In this document: in pieces, positions 1 to 5,894 of the stretch
Position numbering within the stretch: the stretch's first letter is position 1
Layout: each line of letters opens with the position of its first letter
Virus record (IMG/VR): IMGVR_UViG_3300042505_000227
Coordinates: 1-31,402 of that record
From: a virus
Length of the DNA: 31,402 nt
Reading direction: 5' to 3' (one strand)
Position numbers and translations under genes: made by a program
The notes under the pieces: model-generated
Told to the model about the DNA's origin: nothing
Seen by the model: the letters and a program-made list of their open reading frames with translations, nothing else
Database searches by the model: none

Positions 1-2
1 TG

Positions 3-266
3 GGTGTCGCAAGGGAAAACAAACGAACCGACGGGAAAGTCATCGGTGTGACGTGGACGAAGGGAACAAGCACCGCTGGTTCAGCTGACATTTCAGCGAC
101 TATTCGTGGACGTTCAGTCAAGATTGAAGTCAAGGTGGGGAAAGACCGTCAAAGCGACGCGCAAAAGCGATACCAAGAATCAATCGAACGCGCTGGTGGT
201 GTGTACATGATTGCGCGTGACTTTGACACCTTCGTGGAATGGTTCGATGAATTCGTGAAGCAATGA
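3..266 (+). CDS. VRR-NUC-type nuclease, 3' part (continues from 31099)
   Basis: This is the C-terminal part of a gene that starts at 31099 and crosses the genome join; joined, it encodes 150 residues. The nuclease core lies here: GSAD (joined residues 89-92, D92), then IEVK with E105 and K107, then Q113 of DRQSDAQ. Together these form the D-ExK-Q pattern of VRR-NUC / PD-(D/E)XK enzymes, which cut branched or flapped DNA and are common in phages. An ATG at 48 is internal and is not the start. The stop overlaps the ATG of the next gene at 263 (ATGA), indicating translational coupling. In a phage with ERF recombination, a role in resolving recombination or replication junctions is likely; a role in host DNA degradation is an alternative. 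Confidence 0.85.
   Translation, partial: GVARENKRTDGKVIGVTWTKGTSTAGSADISATIRGRSVKIEVKVGKDRQSDAQKRYQESIERAGGVYMIARDFDTFVEWFDEFVKQ
9..117. repeat. Terminal direct repeat, left copy
   Basis: These 109 bases are identical to bases 31294-31402 at the other end of the window. Bases 1-8 correspond to 31286-31293 but differ at positions 5-8. Both copies lie inside one reading frame, the nuclease gene that crosses the join. The simplest reading is an assembly overlap of a circular or terminally redundant phage genome of about 31,285 bases. A packaged direct terminal repeat of about this length cannot be excluded from sequence alone. Confidence 0.95.
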
Positions 267-736
267 TTGAATTCACAATAACAAAACAGCAAATCGTTCG
301 TGCGGAAATGCTGTACAAATTTAATTGCCTGAACAATTCAATTCGTAAAGGTGAAGGGAATTTAATCGGTGCGCTTGGTGAAATCGTGGTATTTGATTAT
401 TACACAAACATCGGTCGGAACGTTGTTCATGCTCAAGATTTCGATTTCGATTTGTTGATTGAAGGATTCAAGATTGAAGTCAAGACACAAGAAAACCGTT
501 CGATTCCTTCACCAGTTTACACGTGTCACGTTCCTGACTACAATTCAACGCAAGAATGTGAATTTTATTGCTTTGTCTTCATTCATCCAGACATGACAAA
601 AGGTTGGCTTGCTGGTCACATTTCAAGAAGTAAATTTCATCAAATCAAACAACTGAAGAAAGAAGGTGAAATCGGATTCAGCAAACCGTTCAAATGTGAC
701 ACTTGGATTGTTCAAGTTAAAAATTTAACACTTTAA
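263..736 (+). CDS. Putative PD-(D/E)XK-fold nuclease
   Basis: The 157-residue product has the layout of a minimal restriction-endonuclease-like fold. An N-terminal helix carries GALGE (E40), followed by DFDFDLL (D63) and then IEVK (E72, K74), matching the E...D...ExK catalytic arrangement. The C-terminal half (residues 95-157) is mixed strand/helix with no recognisable DNA-recognition domain. I recognise the fold pattern but not a named family. It overlaps the upstream nuclease by four bases (ATGA) and is the last gene of the operon holding the adenine methyltransferase and the VRR-NUC protein. It could be a restriction-type endonuclease, a host-DNA-degrading enzyme or a recombination nuclease. 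Confidence 0.7.
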   Translation: MIEFTITKQQIVRAEMLYKFNCLNNSIRKGEGNLIGALGEIVVFDYYTNIGRNVVHAQDFDFDLLIEGFKIEVKTQENRSIPSPVYTCHVPDYNSTQECEFYCFVFIHPDMTKGWLAGHISRSKFHQIKQLKKEGEIGFSKPFKCDTWIVQVKNLTL

Positions 737-738
737 TG

Positions 739-768
739 TTGCACGAATGAAAAATTTGTTTATCTTTG
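739..768 (+). promoter_or_regulatory. Bacteroidota-type promoter of the recombination operon
   Basis: A TTG at 739-741 is followed after 19 bases by TATCTTTG at 761-768, a perfect TAnnTTTG -7 element. Transcription should start near 773-776, leaving a short leader before the ERF gene at 791. The first 14 bases, TTGCACGAATGAAA, are repeated exactly at 25592-25605 upstream of the early small-gene cluster, so this is probably a shared, co-regulated early promoter. Confidence 0.75.
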
Positions 769-790
769 GTGAAATTTAATACTTATAATT

Positions 791-1330
791 ATGGCGACAA
801 CAAGAAAAACGACCGACGAGGTCACACAAGAACAACCGAAGGGATTATTTCACAAGCTTCATTCGGCGAAGCAACACATCGGAAAGGTAGCGAAGAACGC
901 AACGAATCCACATTTCAAAAAAAGTTACGCGGACATCAACGCGTTGCTTGAAACGGTTGAACCGATATTGCTGGCGAATGGATTGATTCTTTTGCAACCA
1001 GTCAAAGCGAATCTTGTCTTCACGCAAATCATTGACATCGATTCTGGTGATTCGGTTGAATCATGCATGGAAATTCCGATGAACATAATTGATCCACAAA
1101 AAATGCTTGGATGCGTGACGTATCTTCGACGCGGAACCCTTCAATCATTGTTGTCACTTCAGGCAATCGACGACGACGGGAACGAAGCTTCACGTCCTGC
1201 AGGAAAACCGACAATTGACGAAGAACGATTCAAGAACGCTTTGAAGGCAATCGCTGACGGAAAGTTCACGGTTGATAAATTAAAAGCGACTTATTCGTTG
1301 ACACCTGAACAAATCAATCAACTGAAATGA
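791..1330 (+). CDS. erf: ERF-family single-strand annealing protein
   Basis: This 179-residue protein matches the ERF recombinase family of phage P22. The signature NPHFKKSYADINALLE at residues 39-54 is the conserved N-terminal segment. TYLRRGTLQSLLSL at 110-123, followed by DDDGNEA, is the family's second conserved block (usually TYARRYAL...LGI...DDDGN). ERF proteins form rings on single-stranded DNA and anneal complementary strands, supporting genome circularisation and recombination-dependent replication. It is the first gene after the promoter at 739-768 and lies two genes before its expected partner exonuclease at 1527. The C-terminal 40 residues are a separate helical segment, as is usual for ERF. 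An ATG at 766 belongs to another frame and is not used. Confidence 0.93.
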   Translation: MATTRKTTDEVTQEQPKGLFHKLHSAKQHIGKVAKNATNPHFKKSYADINALLETVEPILLANGLILLQPVKANLVFTQIIDIDSGDSVESCMEIPMNIIDPQKMLGCVTYLRRGTLQSLLSLQAIDDDGNEASRPAGKPTIDEERFKNALKAIADGKFTVDKLKATYSLTPEQINQLK

Positions 1331-1530
1331 AAGAAATGAATGCGGAACAACGCGCAAAGTATTTGTTTGACTTGTTTGATTTCATCGAATACGATTCAAA
1401 GGTGAAGACATTCATGGCACGCAAATCATGCGCGTTGATTCTGGTTCAAGAATTAATGAAGGACGTTGACATCAAATCGCGTGACTTCATTTATTGGTCA
1501 AATGTTAAACTTAACTTATTAGAATTATGA
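1327..1530 (+). CDS. Small conserved phage protein of unknown function
   Basis: This 67-residue helical protein is sandwiched between ERF and the exonuclease, overlapping both by four bases, so translation is coupled along the operon. It has no signal peptide, membrane segment or metal site; the C-terminal YWSNVKLNLLEL could form a short amphipathic helix. The second methionine, at 1336, is an alternative start. Its position suggests an accessory role in the recombination module, but no function can be read from the sequence. Confidence 0.75.
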   Translation: MKEMNAEQRAKYLFDLFDFIEYDSKVKTFMARKSCALILVQELMKDVDIKSRDFIYWSNVKLNLLEL

Positions 1531-2147
1531 AATGGCGTGCTTCACAAATGGGAAAACTAATGACAACGTCCCGGTCGAAAACCGACGTGTTGTCACAAAC
1601 GGCGAAGTCGTATATCGACCAGCTTGCAAAAGAAGATTTCTTCGGTTACACTTCACCGCTGGTGAATCGTTATCTTGACAAAGGAATCAATCAGGAACTT
1701 GAATCAATTCAGCTATTGAACGCGGTGTGTTTCGACAACTACCAAAAGAACACACAACGTGTTGAAAACGATTTTATGACTGGCGAATGTGATATAATTA
1801 CGAATGAAAAAATAATTGACATCAAGACAAGCTGGTCACTTGACACGTTCCCGGAATTGCCTGAAGACATCGACGCGAAAGATTATGAATGGCAGGGACG
1901 CGCTTACATGCTTTTGTACAACCGATTTGAATTCGAACTGGTTTATTGCATGGTTTCGACTTGGGACGAATTCTTGACGCAATACGATGACAAAACGCTT
2001 CACAAGGTTGACCACATTGATCCACGAAAGCGAATCACGTCAATCACATTTGAACGCGACCTTGAACTTGAAAGACAAATGATTGAACGTTGTCAGGTCG
2101 CAACGGAATACTACATTGAAAGAATAAATAAATTGAATAACAAATGA
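1527..2147 (+). CDS. YqaJ/lambda-exonuclease-like recombinase exonuclease
   Basis: The 206-residue product carries the YqaJ/lambda-exo PD-(D/E)XK pattern. It opens with KWRASQMGKLM, continues with KGINQELESIQLL at 52-64 (acidic residue near E57), then GECDIIT with D89, then IDIK with D98 and K100, and finally YEWQGRAYM at 120-128, the conserved Q helix of this family. Such enzymes resect double-stranded ends 5' to 3' to give the single strands on which annealing proteins act. Lying in one operon with ERF, it forms a classical two-component phage recombination system. The start overlaps the previous stop (ATGA). The length is typical of the family. Confidence 0.88.
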   Translation: MKWRASQMGKLMTTSRSKTDVLSQTAKSYIDQLAKEDFFGYTSPLVNRYLDKGINQELESIQLLNAVCFDNYQKNTQRVENDFMTGECDIITNEKIIDIKTSWSLDTFPELPEDIDAKDYEWQGRAYMLLYNRFEFELVYCMVSTWDEFLTQYDDKTLHKVDHIDPRKRITSITFERDLELERQMIERCQVATEYYIERINKLNNK

Positions 2148-2180
2148 AGCCAAAACTAAATTAAAATAACACATTTGGCT
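2148..2180 (+). terminator. Inverted repeat after the exonuclease gene
   Basis: AGCCAAA at 2148-2154 is the exact reverse complement of TTTGGCT at 2174-2180, with a 19-base AT-rich loop. No T-run follows, so it is a weak terminator at best; it could instead be a regulator site upstream of the gene at 2201. Confidence 0.3.
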
Positions 2181-2200
2181 AATTATAAATTAAACAACAA

Positions 2201-2407
2201 ATGAAACAAACCGCAACGAACTATCTAATCGAACAGCTTGAATTGAAAGTCATGGCTCAACATTTACCATGGGTTGCCGAAATTCTTGACAAGGCGCGTG
2301 AAATGGAACAAGAACAAATCATTGAAGCTTTCGACCATGTCGATTCAAATCTTGACGACGGATTACATTACTACGAACAAACCTTTGAAGATGAAAGCAA
2401 CACTTGA
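2201..2407 (+). CDS. Small conserved Bacteroidota-phage protein
   Basis: This 68-residue acidic helical protein has the pattern of a recurrent small protein of Bacteroidota phages: a start like NYLIEQLELK, a middle AREMEQEQIIEAFD, and an end containing YYEQTFED. It has no catalytic motif. It starts after a short intergenic gap containing an inverted repeat and overlaps the following gene by 17 bases. The name is by resemblance only; its role is unknown. Confidence 0.75.
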   Translation: MKQTATNYLIEQLELKVMAQHLPWVAEILDKAREMEQEQIIEAFDHVDSNLDDGLHYYEQTFEDESNT

Positions 2408-2612
2408 ATTCAACCTACCAGACGACGACGCGGAATTTTATTGCGCAACCAAAGGAACGGCGATGTTGAACGCGTTGTGGGAAATTCAAGCCGAACTTCG
2501 AACGCTTTGGAAATACGAGGAACTGACCGACGAAGAATTCAAAATCGTTGAACGAATCCGTGAAAAATTCTTCGACATCCTTCGCGACAATGACATCAAT
2601 CTGGACAAATGA
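2391..2612 (+). CDS. Small conserved phage protein, MKATLEFNLP type
   Basis: I place the start at the ATG at 2391 rather than the further-upstream ATG of the open frame at 2274, because MKATLEFNLPDDDAEF is the recognisable beginning of a family of small phage proteins that starts with a beta strand and continues as helices. That gives 73 residues. It overlaps the gene before by 17 bases and the one after by four (ATGA). The family occurs in many Bacteroidota phages near recombination and SSB genes. Its biochemical function is not established to my knowledge. Confidence 0.78.
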   Translation: MKATLEFNLPDDDAEFYCATKGTAMLNALWEIQAELRTLWKYEELTDEEFKIVERIREKFFDILRDNDINLDK

Positions 2613-2857
2613 AATACGCAATCATTTTCGCGTCCGCGGTTGTCTTGGAAATATGTTCGACATTTTACATTCGATTTGTCGCGGACAAGAATACCTTCGG
2701 AATGATTGTGTTCGCTTTCATCGCGCCATTCTTGTCGTTGGCTTTTGCTGGCTACATGGTTGAAAGCAAACAATGGAATGAACGAATCAAAATGGCTTTT
2801 TCGCTGGCGTTCGGTTACGTCGTCGGCGCTTTAATAGTAATAAATTTAATACAATAA
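2609..2857 (+). CDS. Small membrane protein
   Basis: This 82-residue protein has two to three hydrophobic segments, about residues 2-20, 30-50 and 62-81, separated by short charged loops (one around VESKQWNERIK). It has no lipobox. Similar small membrane proteins (EICSTFYI...ADKNTFGM pattern) are typical of Bacteroidota phages in the same place between small early genes and SSB. It could alter the host membrane or exclude other phages, but this is inference. Start codon overlap (ATGA) with the upstream gene supports the chosen start. Confidence 0.8.
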   Translation: MKYAIIFASAVVLEICSTFYIRFVADKNTFGMIVFAFIAPFLSLAFAGYMVESKQWNERIKMAFSLAFGYVVGALIVINLIQ

Positions 2858-2859
2858 AC

Positions 2860-3198
2860 ATGAACAAAGAAAAAGGAACGGTTGTCAACGTGACGCCATT
2901 ACAAACAATCTCGGACAAGTTCCGAAAACAAGATTTAACAATCAAAACGTTTGATGAAAACTATCCACAATTCTTGACCTTTCAAGTCGTCAATGACAAA
3001 TGTGACCTTGTCGCTAACTTGAACGCTGGCGATGTGGTCGAAGTCAGTTACAACCTTCGTGGTCGTGAATGGAAATCACCTGAAGGTGTGACGAAGTATT
3101 TCAACACCGTCGAAGCTTGGTCAATTAATCTTTCAGGCGAACCAGTACAAACAACACCAACACCAGCAAATGAAAACGATGACGATTTACCTTTCTAA
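2860..3198 (+). CDS. Single-strand DNA-binding protein, DUF3127 type
   Basis: The 112 residues fit the DUF3127 family, an OB-fold group found in Bacteroidota and their phages: a G-V strand at the N-terminus, FTFQVV-like and KCDLV strands, then LNAGDVVEVSYNLRGREW at residues 55-72, the most characteristic block, and a strand ending in VEAWSINL. The C-terminus, NENDDDLPF, imitates the acidic tip of bacterial SSB that docks repair and replication enzymes. With ERF and the exonuclease upstream, it would coat single-stranded DNA during replication and recombination. The start is preceded by an A/T-rich leader rather than a Shine-Dalgarno site. Confidence 0.88.
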   Translation: MNKEKGTVVNVTPLQTISDKFRKQDLTIKTFDENYPQFLTFQVVNDKCDLVANLNAGDVVEVSYNLRGREWKSPEGVTKYFNTVEAWSINLSGEPVQTTPTPANENDDDLPF

Positions 3199-3379
3199 TG
3201 ACAACAACGTCGTTGACTGGATGCGAATCATGACAACTTCGAAACTGAACAAGCGTTACAATATGAAACACTTGTCCGAAGACATGAAGGTCAATTACTC
3301 GATGTTATATCGCTTCATGAAGGGAAAACCAGTCGGTCAAGAATTTTTTGTCGCTTGGTTTAATTATTTTGTAATTTAG
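3170..3379 (+). CDS. Small putative helix-turn-helix protein
   Basis: The frame encodes up to 69 residues; in-frame alternative starts are at 3179 and 3221, and I cannot decide between them. The segment KHLSEDMKVNYSMLYRFMKGKPVGQEFFVAWFNYF resembles the recognition helix pair of Xre-type regulators (A-x4-S-x2-LYRFLKGKP-like). It overlaps the end of the SSB gene by 29 bases and ends just before the promoter of the sigma-like gene, so a regulatory role is plausible. It has no dimerisation or protease domain, so it is not an obvious lysogeny repressor. Confidence 0.6.
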   Translation: MKTMTIYLSNDNNVVDWMRIMTTSKLNKRYNMKHLSEDMKVNYSMLYRFMKGKPVGQEFFVAWFNYFVI

Positions 3380-3386
3380 TCACATG
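3347..3386 (+). promoter_or_regulatory. Promoter abutting the start codon of the sigma-like gene
   Basis: TTTG at 3347-3350 is followed after 21 bases by TAATTTAG at 3372-3379, one mismatch from TAnnTTTG. The ATG at 3384 begins four bases later (TCAC between). Since Bacteroidota transcripts start only a few bases after the -7 element, the mRNA is predicted to begin at or next to the A of the start codon. It would thus be leaderless. Confidence 0.7.
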
Positions 3387-3857
3387 GAATTTTGGAAAGA
3401 TGAAGCATATAAAATCACTCGAAAAATTACTTCGAACCACGAACTTCATGCGGATTTGGTTGGTCATGTTTTTATTCTCATGCACCGCTTTGACTTTCAT
3501 CTTTCCGACATTCCAGCTGTTTTCGCTCGCTTCGCTTATAATCAATGGAACTGGCAAAGGTCGGAATTCTGGCGACTGTACCGAAGCGACGGCGAAGCAA
3601 TCAACGACGTAATTGATTCACATGATTCACCTTCGAACAATGAATTCAGCGAAATGCTTGACGCTTATCTTCACTCGAATCATGGCGATCCATTCATCAA
3701 GGAAATTACAAAAATGCACCTTTGCGGAATGACCTTCAGGGACATCAAGGAACTGACTGGAATTTCACTTGACACGATTCACAAAACAATAAAACAATTC
3801 AAAAATGATTTACACGATTATAGCGGTGGCGATTGCAAGGGCGTTAATGTCCTTTGA
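3384..3857 (+). CDS. Sigma-factor-like transcription regulator
   Basis: This 157-residue protein has the two-part layout of a small phage sigma-like factor. The N-terminal half contains a helical block (HELHADLVGHVFILM at 19-33 and the following ARFAYNQWNWQ) reminiscent of region 2. The C-terminal half, residues 108-142, is a helix-turn-helix of region 4 type: MTFRDIKELTGISLDTIHKTIKQFK. Such proteins recruit host RNA polymerase to phage promoters. It has its own promoter and lies upstream of the terminase and structural genes, which carry a distinctive 19-base promoter motif, so it is the natural candidate late activator. A plain helix-turn-helix regulator is the alternative. Confidence 0.75.
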   Translation: MEFWKDEAYKITRKITSNHELHADLVGHVFILMHRFDFHLSDIPAVFARFAYNQWNWQRSEFWRLYRSDGEAINDVIDSHDSPSNNEFSEMLDAYLHSNHGDPFIKEITKMHLCGMTFRDIKELTGISLDTIHKTIKQFKNDLHDYSGGDCKGVNVL

Positions 3858-4008
3858 TTTACCGAACACCAAACCATTCAATTGTCAGTCATGCTTGTCC
3901 TTCTGGACGGCGCTGGCTATTTATCTTTGCACCGATTGGTCAATGATTCCATTCGCCTTCGTTGCCTATCTTATTTCCGATTTAATTTTGATATATGAAT
4001 ATAAGTAA
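3805..4008 (+). CDS. Small membrane protein with PFNCQSCLSFW motif
   Basis: This 67-residue product has two hydrophobic segments (about 1-14 and 30-62). Between them, NTKPFNCQSCLSFWTA contains a CxxC pair next to the membrane. Proteins with this PF-x-C-x2-CLSFW pattern recur in Bacteroidota phages. The start at 3805 gives a 53-base overlap with the sigma-like gene; a shorter start at 3847 is possible but would lose the first helix. Its function is unknown; the cysteine pair could bind metal or form a disulphide. Confidence 0.7.
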   Translation: MIYTIIAVAIARALMSFDLPNTKPFNCQSCLSFWTALAIYLCTDWSMIPFAFVAYLISDLILIYEYK

Positions 4009-4378
4009 CGCACTTCGACACCAGCTTGAAAACTTCGGTCGTCACCGATATGCGAATCTTGATGACACCTTGAAAGATGAACTTTCCGTTCATTACAAAG
4101 CGCTTGGATTCGGTAAACTGAACAAAGCTTGCGCAACGTGTGTACGAATCGCAATGGACAAGCTGAACCAAGACAAGGACAAGATTCGTCCAGTTGTCCG
4201 AGAACAAAACAATGAACCGCACATGAAGGAAGAACCGCCGAAGCTTCACTTTGTCGGAACGAAACAAAAGACGTTCGGCGAACTTCGACGCGAAGCGATT
4301 GAACTTGGATTCAAAGCAACACGAACAACAACACGACAAGACATTGAACAATGGTTGACATCCACGAAACAGCTGTAA
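3995..4378 (+). CDS. Conserved phage protein with C-terminal SAP/Rho-N-like helices
   Basis: This 127-residue basic protein has two parts. The N-terminal region holds KLNKACATCVRIAMDKLN with a CxxC, similar to a recurrent Bacteroidota-phage hypothetical. A flexible linker rich in E, P and K follows. The C-terminal segment, FGELRREAIELGFKATR...DIEQWL (93-122), resembles the helix-extended-loop-helix of SAP, LEM or Rho-N domains, which bind nucleic acids. It overlaps its neighbours at both ends. I infer nucleic acid binding but cannot name a role. Confidence 0.65.
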   Translation: MNISNALRHQLENFGRHRYANLDDTLKDELSVHYKALGFGKLNKACATCVRIAMDKLNQDKDKIRPVVREQNNEPHMKEEPPKLHFVGTKQKTFGELRREAIELGFKATRTTTRQDIEQWLTSTKQL

Positions 4379-4833
4379 TTTATCCGGGCGTCACGCTTGG
4401 TCACAACGTCACAATCGGTGCGTTTTGCATAATCGGCGCACCAGCGGAAACAAAGAAACACGACGGTCAAAACGGATTCGGTGTTGTTATCGGAAACAAC
4501 GTCACGATTCATGGTCATGCAACAATTGACGCTGGATCGCAACGACCGACAATCATTGACGACGGCGCGTATATCATGAAGACCGTTCACATCGGTCACG
4601 ATTCAATCATTCACAAGGACGTCACGATTTCACCGCACGTGGTCATCGGTGGGTTCGTGGAAATACACGAACAAACAAACATCGGAATGAACGCAACGAT
4701 TCACCAGCGCGTCACGATACCTTCAAAATGTATGGTCGGAATGTCCGCGGTCATCACAAAGAAAACACCGCTTGAACCGAACACCGTTCTTGTCGGCAAT
4801 CCTGCACGAATAACACGAAACAACAACCGATGA
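4351..4833 (+). CDS. Hexapeptide-repeat (LpxA-like) acyltransferase
   Basis: The 160-residue protein is built almost entirely of left-handed beta-helix hexapeptides: IHETAVIYPGVTLGHNVTIG at 4-23, IGNNVTIHGHATIDAG in the middle, then VTISPHVVIGGFVEIHEQTNIGMNATIHQRVTI and a closing VLVGNPARI, which is the typical C-terminal cap of sugar O- or N-acyltransferases. Members move acetyl or longer acyl groups from CoA or ACP to a sugar. HGHATIDAG has histidines where the catalytic His usually lies. It overlaps the previous gene by 28 bases and is followed by a glycosyltransferase (ATGA overlap), so the two may act on one glycan. The length is near that of small acetyltransferases, shorter than LpxA. 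Confidence 0.85.
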   Translation: MVDIHETAVIYPGVTLGHNVTIGAFCIIGAPAETKKHDGQNGFGVVIGNNVTIHGHATIDAGSQRPTIIDDGAYIMKTVHIGHDSIIHKDVTISPHVVIGGFVEIHEQTNIGMNATIHQRVTIPSKCMVGMSAVITKKTPLEPNTVLVGNPARITRNNNR

Positions 4834-5459
4834 AAATAATCACCGTCACCGCAATGCATGGACGACATGACACCGTTCAGGAATGTATTAATCGAATGCC
4901 GTTCATCGACAAGGTATTCATTTACTCAAACGACGAAGACGGCGCGTTCCTTGAAGGTCAAGACATTTTCGCAATGGCGAAATATCAAAACAATCCGCTT
5001 TCCTACAAATGGAACATGGCGATTCGAACGCTGGAACAAATCGATTTCGATGCGGTTATTCTTTTGGGTTCGGACGACTACATTGACGAAGCTTTCATGA
5101 ACTACGTTGAACGAACAATTCCTGACTTCGACATGATTGGATTCAAAGACATTTACTTTCAAAACGAAGGCGCACTTCATTATTGGTCAGGTTACAACAA
5201 CAACCGACGCGGTGAACCGTGTGGTGCTGGCAAAGTGTATTCACGAAAATTCCTTGAATGCTTGAAATGGAATCTTTTCGACGTGGCAAGGGATCGCGGT
5301 CTTGACAAGATTTCATGGGAACGTGTCAAACAAGCGAAAGGAAAAGTTCACATAACTTCGCTCAAACAAAACGGTCTTTTGTTGGTTGACATCAAAGACG
5401 GGAAAGGAATGACACCTTTCAATAAATTTAAGGGACTGGAACGAATTCCGAACAAGTAA
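4830..5459 (+). CDS. Glycosyltransferase-like protein (family 2-type fold)
   Basis: This 209-residue product begins with KIITVTAMHGRHDTVQECI, matching the first Rossmann strand and helix of GT-A enzymes. It next has NNPLSYKWNMAIR (54-66), like the N-G-x-A-x-N motif, and VILLGSDDYIDEAFM at 76-90, where SDD stands at the DxD nucleotide-sugar/metal site. The C-terminal half is shorter than in processive GT2 enzymes and lacks membrane helices, suggesting a soluble, one-step transferase. Paired with the hexapeptide acyltransferase, it could modify virion proteins, phage DNA or host surface sugars. The gene ends inside the 19-base late motif at 5449-5467. Confidence 0.8.
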   Translation: MKIITVTAMHGRHDTVQECINRMPFIDKVFIYSNDEDGAFLEGQDIFAMAKYQNNPLSYKWNMAIRTLEQIDFDAVILLGSDDYIDEAFMNYVERTIPDFDMIGFKDIYFQNEGALHYWSGYNNNRRGEPCGAGKVYSRKFLECLKWNLFDVARDRGLDKISWERVKQAKGKVHITSLKQNGLLLVDIKDGKGMTPFNKFKGLERIPNK

Positions 5460-5467
5460 ACATAATA
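5449..5467 (+). promoter_or_regulatory. Putative late promoter motif, copy 1 (terminase)
   Basis: The 19-base sequence CGAACAAGTAAACATAATA ends 19 bases before the start of the small terminase gene and includes the stop codon of the glycosyltransferase. It differs at one base from the copy at 16987-17005 and at four bases from the copy at 16050-16068. All three lie directly before late genes. It does not match the host-like TAnnTTTG promoter, suggesting recognition by a phage factor. Confidence 0.6.
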
Positions 5468-5486
5468 AAAGGGAACCTATATTCTT

Positions 5487-5894
5487 ATGGCAAACAAACA
5501 CCGCAACATCGACAAAGATGAATTGCTTCAAATGGCTTATAATTATTGCGACTATTGTATCGCTTCGACAAAGGAAATCGCGACGAATTCAGGCGTGAAG
5601 CAAGTGAAGGAACGTCACATTCCGACCGTGTCTTATTTCTTGTTACACTACCTTCGACGTGAACACTTTGACTTTTATAAACGGGACAACTGGTATCATG
5701 CGATGAAGGACGAAACACATCCATTGTCCGACACTATAAAAGCAATTGACAACGACTTCAATGCTTTGGCGCGTGACATTGTTGCCAACGAAGGCAAGGG
5801 AATTTTCTACGCAAAGAACAAACTGGGAATGCACGACCGACAACAAGTCGAAACGCGCACCGTGGACAAGTTCGATTTCGATGTCAACGATTAA
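5487..5894 (+). CDS. terS: Terminase small subunit
   Basis: The 135-residue protein precedes and overlaps the large terminase gene. The N-terminal helices contain a possible helix-turn-helix (STKEIATNSGVKQVKERHI). The C-terminal part, GIFYAKNKLGMHDRQQVETR...DKFDF, matches small terminases of many phages, where an F-x-LKNK-G-xxD-xQ-xE stretch precedes the C-terminus. It binds the packaging site and regulates the large subunit. The start is the first ATG after late motif copy 1. Confidence 0.85.
   Translation: MANKHRNIDKDELLQMAYNYCDYCIASTKEIATNSGVKQVKERHIPTVSYFLLHYLRREHFDFYKRDNWYHAMKDETHPLSDTIKAIDNDFNALARDIVANEGKGIFYAKNKLGMHDRQQVETRTVDKFDFDVND

Noticed and set aside
766-951. 61-codon frame overlapping the ERF start
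   Set aside because: It begins inside the promoter/leader and runs out of frame over ERF, whose family match is clear.
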